From positions 1 through 57,586 of the forward strand of contig JADHOM010000013.1 in assembly GCA_016778985.1 (NCBI GenBank): 57,586 nucleotides of DNA, given 5' to 3'. Both the position numbers and the translations under genes were made by a program. The stretch is from Alphaproteobacteria bacterium. Its GTDB lineage: Bacteria; Pseudomonadota; Alphaproteobacteria; Puniceispirillales; UBA1172. Of the stretch, positions 26,574-35,034 are shown in pieces. Each line of letters opens with the position of its first letter. The stretch's first letter is position 1. The notes under the pieces are model-generated. The model was not told the origin of the DNA. It was given only the letters and a program-made list of their open reading frames with translations, and ran no database searches.

Positions 26574-26605
26574 TCGATAAGCCCAGGGAAGTGTTAACAG
26601 ACAAG

Positions 26606-27283
26606 TTACCAGCGCAGGAATATGCGGCCAGCCAGCGCACCAATGCCGCCAGTTATCATAATACCTACACTATACCAAAGCCCATAAAAGGCAGGCGAGT
26701 CCTCAGTACAGAAAAATGCATAAATCATGGTTGCCCATGCGCCTGCGATAATGCCGGCACGAATGCCTAGCCATATCGGATGTTGTGGGGCGGAATGGAT
26801 TAGCGCGATTATTTGCGCGGCCAGTATTACTAAGGCTAAGGATGGGATGAGAACGACGCAGCGAGCTAAACTGCCGCCTATGATAACATCGCGCCATTGG
26901 CTTAACTCCATATTATATAATGCCAATACAAATAACATCGGAAAGATGAAAATCGGCGCCAAGCTTAGGATATGATGCCAGCGTCCGCGGTCAGTTTCGG
27001 GATAGGCTAATGCCCTTATATTAAACAAAATAATGATCCCGATAAAGGCAGGGATCAGCTGTTTCAGGCTGACATGAGGGGTCGTGCTGATCTGAATCAG
27101 ATTATTCCAGTAATCAGGACGGAAAGACAGCCACTGATAAAGACTAGCCATAAAGGTTAAGCCCGCTACAACCATAATACTGAATAGCGTTAGGCTAATA
27201 TAAACCCTGCTAAAATAGCGTGCTGATCGGGGCATATGGATATCTTTACTTAATAAAGCAATGGTATCATTCAGTTGTGTCAT
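26606..27283 (-). CDS. nrsF: NrsF-like anti-sigma factor (DUF1109), six-helix membrane protein
   Basis: A 225-residue integral membrane protein of the DUF1109/NrsF family, which holds a cognate ECF sigma factor inactive until metal stress. After a short cytoplasmic N-terminus come about six helices. The family hallmark is FFCTEDSPAFYGLWYSVGI followed by the terminal GRIFLRW. Two cysteines, Cys142 and Cys192, match the two that are required in Caulobacter NrsF, where they sense heavy metals. The gene overlaps the sigma factor by 17 bases and is last in the bufferin operon. Confidence 0.85.
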   Translation of the reverse strand: MTQLNDTIALLSKDIHMPRSARYFSRVYISLTLFSIMVVAGLTFMASLYQWLSFRPDYWNNLIQISTTPHVSLKQLIPAFIGIIILFNIRALAYPETDRGRWHHILSLAPIFIFPMLFVLALYNMELSQWRDVIIGGSLARCVVLIPSLALVILAAQIIALIHSAPQHPIWLGIRAGIIAGAWATMIYAFFCTEDSPAFYGLWYSVGIMITGGIGALAGRIFLRW

Positions 27284-27881
27284 GACCGTTTCCTTTATAC
27301 CTGTTTTGGGTATGGCCGTTGTGGTTTTGTTTGCTCTGGTTCTGTCTGGTCTGGTGAAGAGAGGTTAATTTTTTTAGCCCGCGATGAAAGGCAATACGGA
27401 CGGCGTTTTCAGACATGTTTAATGCCCTTGCAGTGCCTGTGATATCTTTGCCTTCCAGGCCAATGGCTTGCAGAACCCATCGGGTTTTACCGTTTAAGCG
27501 ATGCACCATTTTGACCAGATCAAGACGGTGTATTGGATCAGGGTTATCGGCGATGAGCTGATCAGCATGATGATCAAGTGACGTTGTCTTGTGGCGGTTA
27601 AGTCGCCGCAAATGGTCAATAGTACGATACTTGGTGATCGCATTTATCCATGGCAAAATAGGCTGGTTACGGCGCCAAGTCTGGCGTTTCTGATGGATAG
27701 CAAATAGCACATCTTGAACAAGATCATCTTTATCAGCGGCAATCCCAAACGGCAAGATACGCGTAATTTGATTTTCAATTGGGCGTACGGCTTTCTTGAG
27801 AAAATCTTCATATTTTCCCATATCGCCTTGGATGGCGGCTTGCATTAATGACGATAATTCGGTTTCAGTAAAGTTCTTCAT
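27267..27881 (-). CDS. sigF: ECF RNA polymerase sigma factor, SigF-like
   Basis: A 204-residue group IV sigma factor. Region 2 includes DKDDLVQDVLFAIHQKR and WINAITKYRTIDHLRR. Region 4 has LEGKDITGTARALNMSENAVRIAFHRGLKKL, the helix-turn-helix for the -35 element. The longest frame reaches 28070, overlapping the DoxX gene as ATGA, but its extra 63 residues lack family features and cover a perfect TATAAT at 27948-27953. I therefore start at the ATG at 27881. It overlaps nrsF by 17 bases. In Caulobacter the equivalent SigF drives the operon that contains it, giving autoregulation. Confidence 0.88.
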   Translation of the reverse strand: MKNFTETELSSLMQAAIQGDMGKYEDFLKKAVRPIENQITRILPFGIAADKDDLVQDVLFAIHQKRQTWRRNQPILPWINAITKYRTIDHLRRLNRHKTTSLDHHADQLIADNPDPIHRLDLVKMVHRLNGKTRWVLQAIGLEGKDITGTARALNMSENAVRIAFHRGLKKLTSLHQTRQNQSKQNHNGHTQNRYKGNGHDTTE

Positions 27882-27947
27882 CCCGTACCAATCAAACCAA
27901 TGGCTAAGGGTTGCAAGGCACCTAAAAAAGAAACATCTACTGCCCCC

Positions 27948-27953
27948 ATTATA
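27948..27953 (-). promoter_or_regulatory. Possible internal sigma-70 promoter for sigF-nrsF (-10 TATAAT)
   Basis: On the minus strand a perfect TATAAT lies about 67 bases upstream of the sigF ATG at 27881. No good -35 hexamer is visible at 16-18 bases. If real, it would give a basal supply of sigma/anti-sigma pair independent of the bufferin promoter. Confidence 0.4.
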
Positions 27954-28066
27954 CCTGAAGTCTAGAAAATGGCTAATCACAGTTTGATGATTTGAGGTAT
28001 CATGATGATGATCCTCAATCTGCTCCTCAAAATACCGATAGCTGTGATTTGGAACAGAGGCTAATA

Positions 28067-28606
28067 TCATGACCGACGAGCCGATATTTTTCGGGATAAG
28101 ATATGATCGAGAGAAAATCGACCAGCGCCACAGCCGGGGATTATCAGCAGCATCAATATCCAGAATAGCCGCTGATCAATAATGCCATTGCTATGCCGAT
28201 CAAACAGCGCGCCAATCATCACCCCATGACCTGTTACATCAACAAATGTCATGACAATAATAAACCCGATCATGCCAAGCGCCGCTAATCGGGTCATTAA
28301 CCCTATCACAATCAGTATTGGCAAAATAATCTCACCATAGGTGCCAGCCATAACGATGAGCCAGTCTAACCAGTTAAAGCCAGCAGTATTGTAATTAACC
28401 AAAGCGGCTTTATTTGGCAGGATTTGTCCATAGCCACCGATAGATGGTGAAAATGGTGAGGTGCCAAACTTGGTCTTGGCGGAGTTCAGAAAAAAAAGTA
28501 ATAATGTTGCCGCAAATCCTAACCGCGCCACGAGAGGTAGCACGGGTGTTAGCAGGCGTTGAGCAGTCGTATCAATAAAACAATAGAGAGAAATAACGGG
28601 CTTCAT
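28067..28606 (-). CDS. DoxX-family membrane protein (BufD-type)
   Basis: A 179-residue four-helix membrane protein of the DoxX family. Segments FAATLLLFFLNSAKTKFG, WLDWLIVMAGTYGEIILPILIVIG and LFWILMLLIIPGCGAGRFSLDHIL fit the family. In bufferin operons a DoxX protein follows the DUF2063 gene; its role there is unclear, and electron transfer has been suggested. It ends 185 bases before the preferred sigF start. Confidence 0.82.
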   Translation of the reverse strand: MKPVISLYCFIDTTAQRLLTPVLPLVARLGFAATLLLFFLNSAKTKFGTSPFSPSIGGYGQILPNKAALVNYNTAGFNWLDWLIVMAGTYGEIILPILIVIGLMTRLAALGMIGFIIVMTFVDVTGHGVMIGALFDRHSNGIIDQRLFWILMLLIIPGCGAGRFSLDHILSRKISARRS

Positions 28607-28655
28607 CTTAGCTCCTTTTTTCGGGAAGTTGGATTGAGGTGACCATAGTTAATGT

Positions 28656-29366
28656 TCACTTGACCCATTCCATCAAGGTATTTGCAGAGATTGCGCTTTG
28701 CCTGTTGATGGCTGATTGCAAACTCAAACCCTGATCTAGCATTTTAAGAAAGCGCATGCAGTGTTCACTCACCAGTATCAGAGTGACCTGTGCATCATGC
28801 CTGACCAAAACGATATGCTGAGCCTGATCACGGATCTCATGATCAAGATGACCCTGATTGGCATACCAAATATCAAATATAGGATATTCCGAGTCTAAAA
28901 ATTGGACGGAAGGATGAAAGTCCAATTTAGCCGCCAATAATTCCTGCGCCTCATATGGTAGATTATCGGGATCAAGAAATGGGATATCTGCCGCGTGAAG
29001 TGACAGTCGTTGCAAATATTCCAGCTCAGCAACATCGCCAAGATAGGGCAATTCTTCAACCGCCTCAAAGGTACGAATAAAGGCGGCAAATGGCTCTCCA
29101 TAAAATATCATGACAGGTGATTTTGGCGGAAACTTTTCAACAAATAGCTATGCCATATAACTAAAAAAATCATCACTGACAATCGCCAAGACAAGCGGGA
29201 AGCCATCTTTCAAATTAGATATCAAGCTCATCACATGGTTATTGCGGTAAACATTAAACCGCTTAAGGTCAGGGCAGCCATCATGCCGGATAATGCCATC
29301 AGGCAGCGGTAGATCAGGCGCAGTCAAAGCTCTTGCAAAATGCTTATGCCAATGCATGCTGTTCAT
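28656..29366 (-). pseudogene. bufC: DUF2063 protein (BufC-type) interrupted by one in-frame TAG
   Basis: The 237-codon frame encodes a DUF2063 protein, the partner that helps a DUF692 enzyme bind and modify its precursor peptide. Codons 1-72 give the DNA-binding-like domain (FARALTAPDLPLPDG, RFNVYRNNHVMSLI, FPLVLAIVSDDFF). Codon 73 is TAG at 29148-29150. The same frame continues with LFVEKFPPKSPVM, PYLGDVAELEYLQRLSLHAAD and WYANQG, all family-typical. No frameshift is needed, so a single change (for example CAG to TAG) explains the break. It may be a recent nonsense mutation, a sequence error or a site of readthrough. Restart at the ATG at 29111 would give the C-terminal half. The start overlaps bufB by 23 bases. 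Confidence 0.8.
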
Positions 29367-30297
29367 AATTCAAAGTCCTGTCCTGAATATGGGTGATCAT
29401 GACGTTAGCTTTAATCGCATCACGTTGAAGGATATGCCATTCCGGGACATCATTATCCCACTCAATCAGGGTAGGTTTAATGCCATGAGTGCTGATAACG
29501 TCTTTATAGAGTTGCCAGACAGGGTCTGCGACCGCGTCATTATGGCTATCGATGAGCAGGAGGCTGCCAGCCGCATCCTTATCGACAGAATGCCCGCCGA
29601 GATGAATCTCAAATACGCTTTTCATCGGCAGTTGCGCCAGATATTCACGCGCAGATTGATAATGATTATGGGGATTATGATTACAGGTGCTGACAAAGAC
29701 ATTATTGATATCAAGCAATAGCCCACATCCGGTGCGGCGAATAATGGCATTAATGAAATCAGTTTCGGTCATGTCATGTTCAGCAAACAGGATATATGTC
29801 GATGGATTCTCAATCAGGATTTGACGTTTAAGGGTATCCTGAACCTGATCAATATGGGCAATAACCTGTTCTAGCACGGGTTTTGTATAGGGCATTGGCA
29901 ACAGGTCATTATAGAACGTGTCGCCATGCGTGCTCCATGCCAGATGTTCAGAAAACATGGCAGGTTGTAGCCAGTTAAGCAAGCTAACAAGCCGTTTTAA
30001 GTGATTGCGATCAAGCGCTTGTGGCGCCCCAATTGAAAGCCCAACACCATGACAGGATATAGGGAAATCCATTGCTAATTGTTCAAGCATAGCCTTTCTG
30101 GGGCCGCCATCTACCATGTAATTTTCAGCATGAATTTCGAACCAGTTCACGCCATTTGAATCTTTTGCAATTGCAGGTAAATGTTGCGGCTTAAAGCCAA
30201 CACCAACCGCCTTGGGTAGATCAGGCTTAGTCTGTTTATCATTATTATTAATGATGGTATTAATGGCGTTATTTATATTTGTTCTTAATCGGCTCAA
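29344..30297 (-). CDS. bufB: DUF692 multinuclear iron enzyme (BufB-type, MbnB/TglH relative)
   Basis: A 317-residue TIM-barrel enzyme of DUF692, a family of di/tri-iron oxidases that modify cysteines in ribosomal peptides (MbnB for methanobactin, TglH, and BufB for bufferins). Family motifs appear in order: GVGFKPQH, WFEIHAENYM, SCHGVGLSIG, FSEHLAWS, LIENPSTYI, LLLDINNVFVS, IHLGGHS, LIDSHND and IEWDNDVPEW; the His, Asp and Glu residues form the iron site. The first 26 residues are Asn/Lys-rich and poorly conserved, so a later start is possible. bufA is 103 bases upstream; bufC overlaps its 3' end. Confidence 0.92.
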   Translation of the reverse strand: MSRLRTNINNAINTIINNNDKQTKPDLPKAVGVGFKPQHLPAIAKDSNGVNWFEIHAENYMVDGGPRKAMLEQLAMDFPISCHGVGLSIGAPQALDRNHLKRLVSLLNWLQPAMFSEHLAWSTHGDTFYNDLLPMPYTKPVLEQVIAHIDQVQDTLKRQILIENPSTYILFAEHDMTETDFINAIIRRTGCGLLLDINNVFVSTCNHNPHNHYQSAREYLAQLPMKSVFEIHLGGHSVDKDAAGSLLLIDSHNDAVADPVWQLYKDVISTHGIKPTLIEWDNDVPEWHILQRDAIKANVMITHIQDRTLNYEQHALA

Positions 30298-30400
30298 TGT
30301 ATGTCTCCATCCTGAAGTCAGAATTAAGCCTGACGTTGCTATTAAAAGAGGGCATCAGGGTAACGACCGGCATCACATATGCAATGCCGGCCAATTATGA

Positions 30401-30712
30401 TCAGCTAGAGGGGAGATCACGATCAAGGGCACTAAGTGACCCGTTGCGTTTTTCACCATTAGCCATTGCCGGCAGTTTCATTTTCGTGCAGGTGCCAGCT
30501 GGAACATGCTTCCAGGCATTGCCCTGATAATCCACTGAAGATGTGCCAGCACAGGTTGTTCCGGGGCCAGCCGCACAATCATTGGCACCAGCCATAGAAA
30601 CGCCGTAACATTTCTCATTATCACCGGTTTGGGCGAGGGCTGGGGCAACGCCGCCTGCGAGTGTTGCAGTAGCAGCGGTTGCAATAAGGATTTCTTTAAG
30701 GTGGAGATTCAT
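30401..30712 (-). CDS. bufA: Bufferin precursor peptide (DUF2282)
   Basis: A 103-residue exported DUF2282 protein, the substrate of the DUF692/DUF2063 pair. An N-terminal signal peptide ends near PALAQ (about residue 28). The mature part contains four conserved Cys at 35, 46, 54 and 75 in [18 protein letters not shown] and PAGTCT, the bufferin pattern; enzyme-made thiooxazole groups on the central cysteines bind copper in described bufferins. AAGGGA precedes the ATG. It is the first gene of the operon; its promoter must lie in 30713-30970, where I could not find a convincing ECF -35/-10 pair. Confidence 0.9.
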   Translation of the reverse strand: MNLHLKEILIATAATATLAGGVAPALAQTGDNEKCYGVSMAGANDCAAGPGTTCAGTSSVDYQGNAWKHVPAGTCTKMKLPAMANGEKRNGSLSALDRDLPSS

Positions 30713-30992
30713 TTCATTCCCTTTCTTGATCTGTTTTTATCAATCAGATCATTGTGTTGCGTTAATCAATATGACTGGCAAAACTGTTGATGATAGTGAC
30801 GAGATATTGCCGTCAATCATGGATATGGCTTGCCTTGTCTTATTGTTATTCGTTCGCAAGAGATGATTTATTTCAAAAAAACAGTTTTATATTTTGAACT
30901 GTCTTATATATTCAGGGAATAAATGATTTATACTTTGCCTTTTTTGTCAGTGTGCTAAAGTTATTTCTTTGAATAATAATATTACGGTGTTT

Positions 30993-31868
30993 ATGTCATC
31001 CATTTTCAGAAATATTAATGCGTCTCTAGCTGGCTGGCGATTAATTGGTACGCCCTTCCTATTTGGCTTTTTACTGTTGGTGGCACCACTATTTTTGATG
31101 ATTGCGCTCAGCTTCTGGACACAAGATTATCTTGATTTGGATAGGACGCCGACTCTTAACAATTACAGGGATATTTTCTCGCATCCGGTTTACGTCTTGC
31201 TGATTAAGCGGTCAGTCATTATTTCACTGATTGTCACGATAACAACAGTTCTGCTGGCCTTCCCTATGGCCTATTATATTTCATTTTATGGTGGCCGCTA
31301 CAAAGCAATTTGGCTGTTTCTGATCACTATTCCTTTTTGGACAAGCTATTTGCTGCGCATCTTTCTGTGGAAAATCATTCTTGGCTATAATGGGGTGGTC
31401 AATTCGGGGCTACAATCGCTAAATCTGATCGAAGAGCCTCTATCCTTCATCCTTTATAATGCTAATGCTGTCGTTATCGCGCTGGCGCATGCCTGGGCGC
31501 CATTTGCCATTCTTCCTATTTTTGTGGCGCTGGAACGCATAGACCGTTCCATGCTTGAGGCTGCAAAAGATTTGGGTGATACCGCTATCAGGAGCTTTAT
31601 GCGCGTCACATTACCATTGGCCATGCCGGGCATTGTATCCGCCGCATTGATCGTCTTTATCCCGACGATAGGCGATTATGTGACGCCTAGATTGGTTGGT
31701 GGCAAAGATGGTCTGATGGTGGCTAATATGATCCAAGTCCAGTTTTCTAAGGCCAATAATGCGCCTTTGGGGGCGGCATTAGCTATCACATCGCTGTTGA
31801 CGGTTTTACTGATCTCATTAGGGTTTTTATTCTTTAATCGCCGCTATTTGAGGAAGCAGTCATCATGA
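30993..31868 (+). CDS. ABC transporter permease, spermidine/putrescine type (PotB-like)
   Basis: Inner-membrane permease with about six helices, 291 residues from the ATG at 30993. The EAA loop reads EAAKDLGDTAIRSFMRVTLPLAMPGI, the ATPase-docking site. SFWTQDYL, YLLRIFLWKIILGYNGVVN and GDYVTPRLVGG match PotB. In-frame TTG (30969) and GTG (30987) codons upstream would add a few residues; no start has a good Shine-Dalgarno. It overlaps the next permease by four bases. With the ATPase and binding protein it forms an importer for polyamines or a related amine. Confidence 0.85.
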   Translation: MSSIFRNINASLAGWRLIGTPFLFGFLLLVAPLFLMIALSFWTQDYLDLDRTPTLNNYRDIFSHPVYVLLIKRSVIISLIVTITTVLLAFPMAYYISFYGGRYKAIWLFLITIPFWTSYLLRIFLWKIILGYNGVVNSGLQSLNLIEEPLSFILYNANAVVIALAHAWAPFAILPIFVALERIDRSMLEAAKDLGDTAIRSFMRVTLPLAMPGIVSAALIVFIPTIGDYVTPRLVGGKDGLMVANMIQVQFSKANNAPLGAALAITSLLTVLLISLGFLFFNRRYLRKQSS

Positions 31869-32665
31869 AAAAGCCGCCGCTATTGCTGTTTTCTTTTGTC
31901 ATTATTTATCTGGTGTTTCTCTATGCACCGATCATGCTGCTGCCGATTTTCGCCTTTAATGATAGCTCGATTATTGCCTTTCCTTTATCCGGCTTTACGG
32001 TCGATTGGTTTGTTGGCTTGATGGGTGAAAACACGCTACATCGGGCGCTTAAAAACTCTTTAATCATTGCCATAACGGCGGCGGTGATTAGCACTTGCTT
32101 TGGTATTCTCACGGCTAGAGCGATGGCAAGGCATAATTTTCTCGGCAAGCGGCCTAGCTTTGGTTTGATCATGGCGCCGTTATTTCTGCCAGAAATTATT
32201 ATCGGTGTGGCCCTGTTGATTGTTCTGATCCAGCTTGGTATTTCATTGAATATATGGACAGTCATTCTTGGTCATATTCTGATCTGTACACCGTTCTCGG
32301 TTTCTATTCTTTATTCAGCCTTTAATAATATGGACAAAAGCATCGAAGAAGCCTCGCTCGATCTGGGTGAGACCAGATTTGGCACATTTCGGCGGGTGAT
32401 TTTTCCGCTGGTTAAGCCTGGGGTGATTGCCAGCCTATTGATCTGTTTCACCATATCGCTGGATGAGTTTGTTATTGCCTTTTTCTTAACCGGGGTTGAG
32501 CCGACATTGCCTGTTTATATATGGGCACAATTGCGCTTCCCGTCCAAATTGCCAAGCATTATGGCATTAGGATTTATCTTATTACTGCTGTCGCTTATTC
32601 TGTTGGCGATATTTGAATATTATCGGCGCAGGTCGGAAACCTTGATTGGCAATCAACCATCATGA
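31865..32665 (+). CDS. ABC transporter permease, spermidine/putrescine type (PotC-like)
   Basis: A 266-residue six-helix permease. The EAA loop is EEASLDLGETRFGTFRRVIFPLVKPGVI. FNDSSIIAFPLSGFTVDWF and SLDEFVIAFFLTG are typical for PotC, including the conserved Asp before the last helices. The ATG overlaps the upstream stop by four bases, which signals translational coupling. Confidence 0.87.
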   Translation: MKKPPLLLFSFVIIYLVFLYAPIMLLPIFAFNDSSIIAFPLSGFTVDWFVGLMGENTLHRALKNSLIIAITAAVISTCFGILTARAMARHNFLGKRPSFGLIMAPLFLPEIIIGVALLIVLIQLGISLNIWTVILGHILICTPFSVSILYSAFNNMDKSIEEASLDLGETRFGTFRRVIFPLVKPGVIASLLICFTISLDEFVIAFFLTGVEPTLPVYIWAQLRFPSKLPSIMALGFILLLLSLILLAIFEYYRRRSETLIGNQPS

Positions 32666-32683
32666 ATAAAGGGAGAATAATCT

Positions 32684-33790
32684 GTGACATCAGAACAAAA
32701 TGATAATGAACAGATGGTTGAGCTTCGTGGCATTCGCAAAAGCTTTGGCGATTTAGAGGTCGTTAAAGGCATTGATTTGAATATCGCTAAGGGTGAGTTT
32801 TTCTCTTTGCTAGGGCCTTCTGGATGCGGCAAGACGACGTTATTGCGGATGATTGCCGGATTGGAAACGCCTGATGATGGTACTATAGTGATTAGCCAGC
32901 AATCCATGAATGGCGTAGATGCTAATAAACGTCCTACTAATATGGTGTTCCAATCCTATGCTATTTTTCCGCATCTTAATGTTGGTGAAAATGTCGCTTA
33001 TGGTCTGATCAAACAGCGTCTACCAAAAGCCGAAATTAGGCAACGTGTTGATGCTATGCTCAAGATGGTTGATTTGGACGGCTATTATAACAGGCCATCT
33101 TATGCGCTGTCAGGTGGCCAGCGTCAGCGTGTTGCTCTCGCCAGAGCGTTAATCCTTGAGCCGAAAGTGTTGCTCTTGGATGAGCCACTTTCAGCATTGG
33201 ACAAAAAGCTCCGTGAGCAAATGCAAGATGAATTGCGGCGTATTCAGCGAACCTTGGGGATTACTTTTATTCTAGTCACGCATGACCAAGAAGAGGCGCT
33301 GATTATGAGCGACCGTATCGCTGTTATGTTTGACGGTAATATCGCCCAGCTTGGCACCCCAAAAGAGATTTATGATAAACCTCTGAGTAAAAGAGTCGCG
33401 TCTTTCATCGGCGTCATGAACTTCCTCAAAGGTAAATGTGTCGGTGAAACGAAAACCGATATTAAGGTTGAGGTAGCAACACTTGGTCAGGTTAGCTTTA
33501 GCCGTGATCTTGTGCCTGAAGGCGTCTCCCTTGATCATCTCAATATCGGCTTTCGGCCAGAAATGTTTACGGTTCTTTATGACAAAAAGGAAAAAGCTGA
33601 GAATACCTTTATGTCAGAGGTCAAAAATGTCGATTATTATGGCGATATGACCTATTACACGCTGGCTTTACCGAATAGCGATATGGATATTACAGTGTCT
33701 ATGCGAAATACGTCAGGCCGCTATGTCTATGGCTTGGGCGAAGCGATAAGAGTCGGCTGGCGCAGCTCATCATTGCTGATCCTAAACTAA
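32684..33790 (+). CDS. ABC transporter ATP-binding protein, spermidine/putrescine type (PotA-like)
   Basis: A 368-residue ATPase with an N-terminal nucleotide-binding domain and a C-terminal TOBE domain. Walker A is GPSGCGKTT, the signature LSGGQRQRVALARAL, Walker B VLLLDEPLSALD, and the switch His is in THDQEEAL. FGDLEVVKGIDL and the C-terminal GFRPEM segment match PotA. The start is GTG with GGGAG upstream. It ends shortly before the bidirectional terminator at 33820-33847. Confidence 0.88.
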   Translation: MTSEQNDNEQMVELRGIRKSFGDLEVVKGIDLNIAKGEFFSLLGPSGCGKTTLLRMIAGLETPDDGTIVISQQSMNGVDANKRPTNMVFQSYAIFPHLNVGENVAYGLIKQRLPKAEIRQRVDAMLKMVDLDGYYNRPSYALSGGQRQRVALARALILEPKVLLLDEPLSALDKKLREQMQDELRRIQRTLGITFILVTHDQEEALIMSDRIAVMFDGNIAQLGTPKEIYDKPLSKRVASFIGVMNFLKGKCVGETKTDIKVEVATLGQVSFSRDLVPEGVSLDHLNIGFRPEMFTVLYDKKEKAENTFMSEVKNVDYYGDMTYYTLALPNSDMDITVSMRNTSGRYVYGLGEAIRVGWRSSSLLILN

Positions 33791-33819
33791 GCCGCTATTC
33801 CCGCATAAAATCAGATAAA

Positions 33820-33847
33820 AAACAGGCGGCTAAGATGCCGCCTGTTT
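33820..33847. terminator. Bidirectional intrinsic terminator
   Basis: A perfect 11-bp stem (aaacaggcggc / gccgcctgttt) closes a six-base loop. A-rich sequence precedes it and T-rich sequence follows, so it can stop both the plus-strand importer genes and the convergent binding-protein gene that ends at 33869. Confidence 0.9.
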
Positions 33848-33868
33848 CGTTTCATCATTGATATTGGT

Positions 33869-34921
33869 TTAGAAACCAGCTTTGATTAGCTCAAACTCAG
33901 CAATCATTTTTTCTCTATGATCAGCGCTGACTGGTGCTTGCCACAATGTGCCTTTTGAATAGCTTGCTAGCGTTCCAAATCCAGCCCCAGGGCCATGCTT
34001 ATCCATAGCGTTTGAATTGGAATGGCCATAGCCCCATTCATTAACCATATACTCACCTGATCTTTCATCTAACCAAGCATTAAGGAAGTCATAGGCTTTG
34101 TCTTTGCTGCCTTGGCCATCTTTGAGAATGACATATCCGCAGAGCCATGTGGATTTGCCTTCTTCGGTATCTTCATTGATAGCAACAGGGTGGCCTTCGC
34201 CCTCAAGAATGACACCGACTTCGTTCCATGACCAAGATAGGGTGACCTCACCAGATGCCATCAATGAGCGAATTTCAGCACCATCAGCCCAGTATGTCCG
34301 GATATTCTGGTGAACTTTCCGCAAGAAATCAGAGGCTTTCTGGAAATCATCATTAGTGGCCTTATTCCAATCCTTAACGCCAACCGCTAAATAGCCAAGG
34401 GCGTAAGCATCATCGACGTTATCAGGAAGGGAGACCTTGCCAGCAAACTTCGGATCAGCAAACGATTGTAAGGATACCGTATCAGCAGCATCGACGAGAT
34501 CGGTGCGGTAGGTTAGGGCGGTAAGACCCCAATCAACTGGCACAACCCACTGATTACCATCGGTGTTAAAGCCGTCAATGTTTTTGAACTCAGGGATCAC
34601 CTCATCCCAGCGTGATAAGCGTGATGTATCAATGGGTTCTAGCATGCCTGCTTCACGCCATTTGACAACACTTTGTGAGCATGGGTGGCCAAGATCAGCT
34701 CTAAATCCGGCGCGCATTTTCTGAAAGGCTTCTTCTTCGTCGGTGAAAAAGCTATAAGTCGGTGACATGCCATGTTTTTCAATATAATCGGGGAAGAAAT
34801 TAGGGTCTTCATACCCACCCCAATCAAAAATTATGAGCTCAGCATCTTCGGCATAGGCGATACCTACGCTGCCGATAGCTGTTATTGCCGCGGTGGCAAC
34901 GATTGTTTTTAATGTATTCAT
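33869..34921 (-). CDS. Periplasmic substrate-binding protein, PotD/PotF family
   Basis: A 350-residue exported binding protein. The signal peptide ends near GIAYA-EDA. IFDWGGYEDPNFFPDYIEKHG and ADLGHPCSQSVVKWREAG are typical of the spermidine/putrescine-binding family, and LSWSWNEVG lies in the ligand cleft region. The start at 34921 is preceded by GGAGGAG at good spacing; the longest frame begins at a TTG. It is convergent with the permease/ATPase genes, not in the same operon, although it is surely their partner. Ligand (putrescine, spermidine, agmatine or another amine) is not certain. Confidence 0.87.
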   Translation of the reverse strand: MNTLKTIVATAAITAIGSVGIAYAEDAELIIFDWGGYEDPNFFPDYIEKHGMSPTYSFFTDEEEAFQKMRAGFRADLGHPCSQSVVKWREAGMLEPIDTSRLSRWDEVIPEFKNIDGFNTDGNQWVVPVDWGLTALTYRTDLVDAADTVSLQSFADPKFAGKVSLPDNVDDAYALGYLAVGVKDWNKATNDDFQKASDFLRKVHQNIRTYWADGAEIRSLMASGEVTLSWSWNEVGVILEGEGHPVAINEDTEEGKSTWLCGYVILKDGQGSKDKAYDFLNAWLDERSGEYMVNEWGYGHSNSNAMDKHGPGAGFGTLASYSKGTLWQAPVSADHREKMIAEFELIKAGF

Positions 34922-35034
34922 CATCTCCTCCAATATAAGTTAGGTGACTTAATTATTATGATTTCTCAATATAATTATAATGCCAAATTCACCTCAAATA
35001 GCAAATATAAACCGAAGGAGGGCAAAATTTCTCA

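Noticed and set aside
27882-28070. The 63-residue N-terminal extension of the sigma factor
   Set aside because: It has no sigma-factor features, covers a perfect TATAAT, and the ATG at 27881 starts directly before region 2.
29148-29150. The TAG in bufC as a pyrrolysine codon, suggested by the MttB gene in the window
   Set aside because: The MttB gene here has no internal TAG, no pylTSBCD genes are seen, DUF2063 proteins are not known to contain pyrrolysine, and TAG serves as a normal stop at 39255-39258.
30713-30968. A SigF-type ECF promoter before bufA
   Set aside because: CGTC and GAC-like words exist, but no pair with the right spacing and -35 (GTAAC-like) stands out, so I do not assign it.
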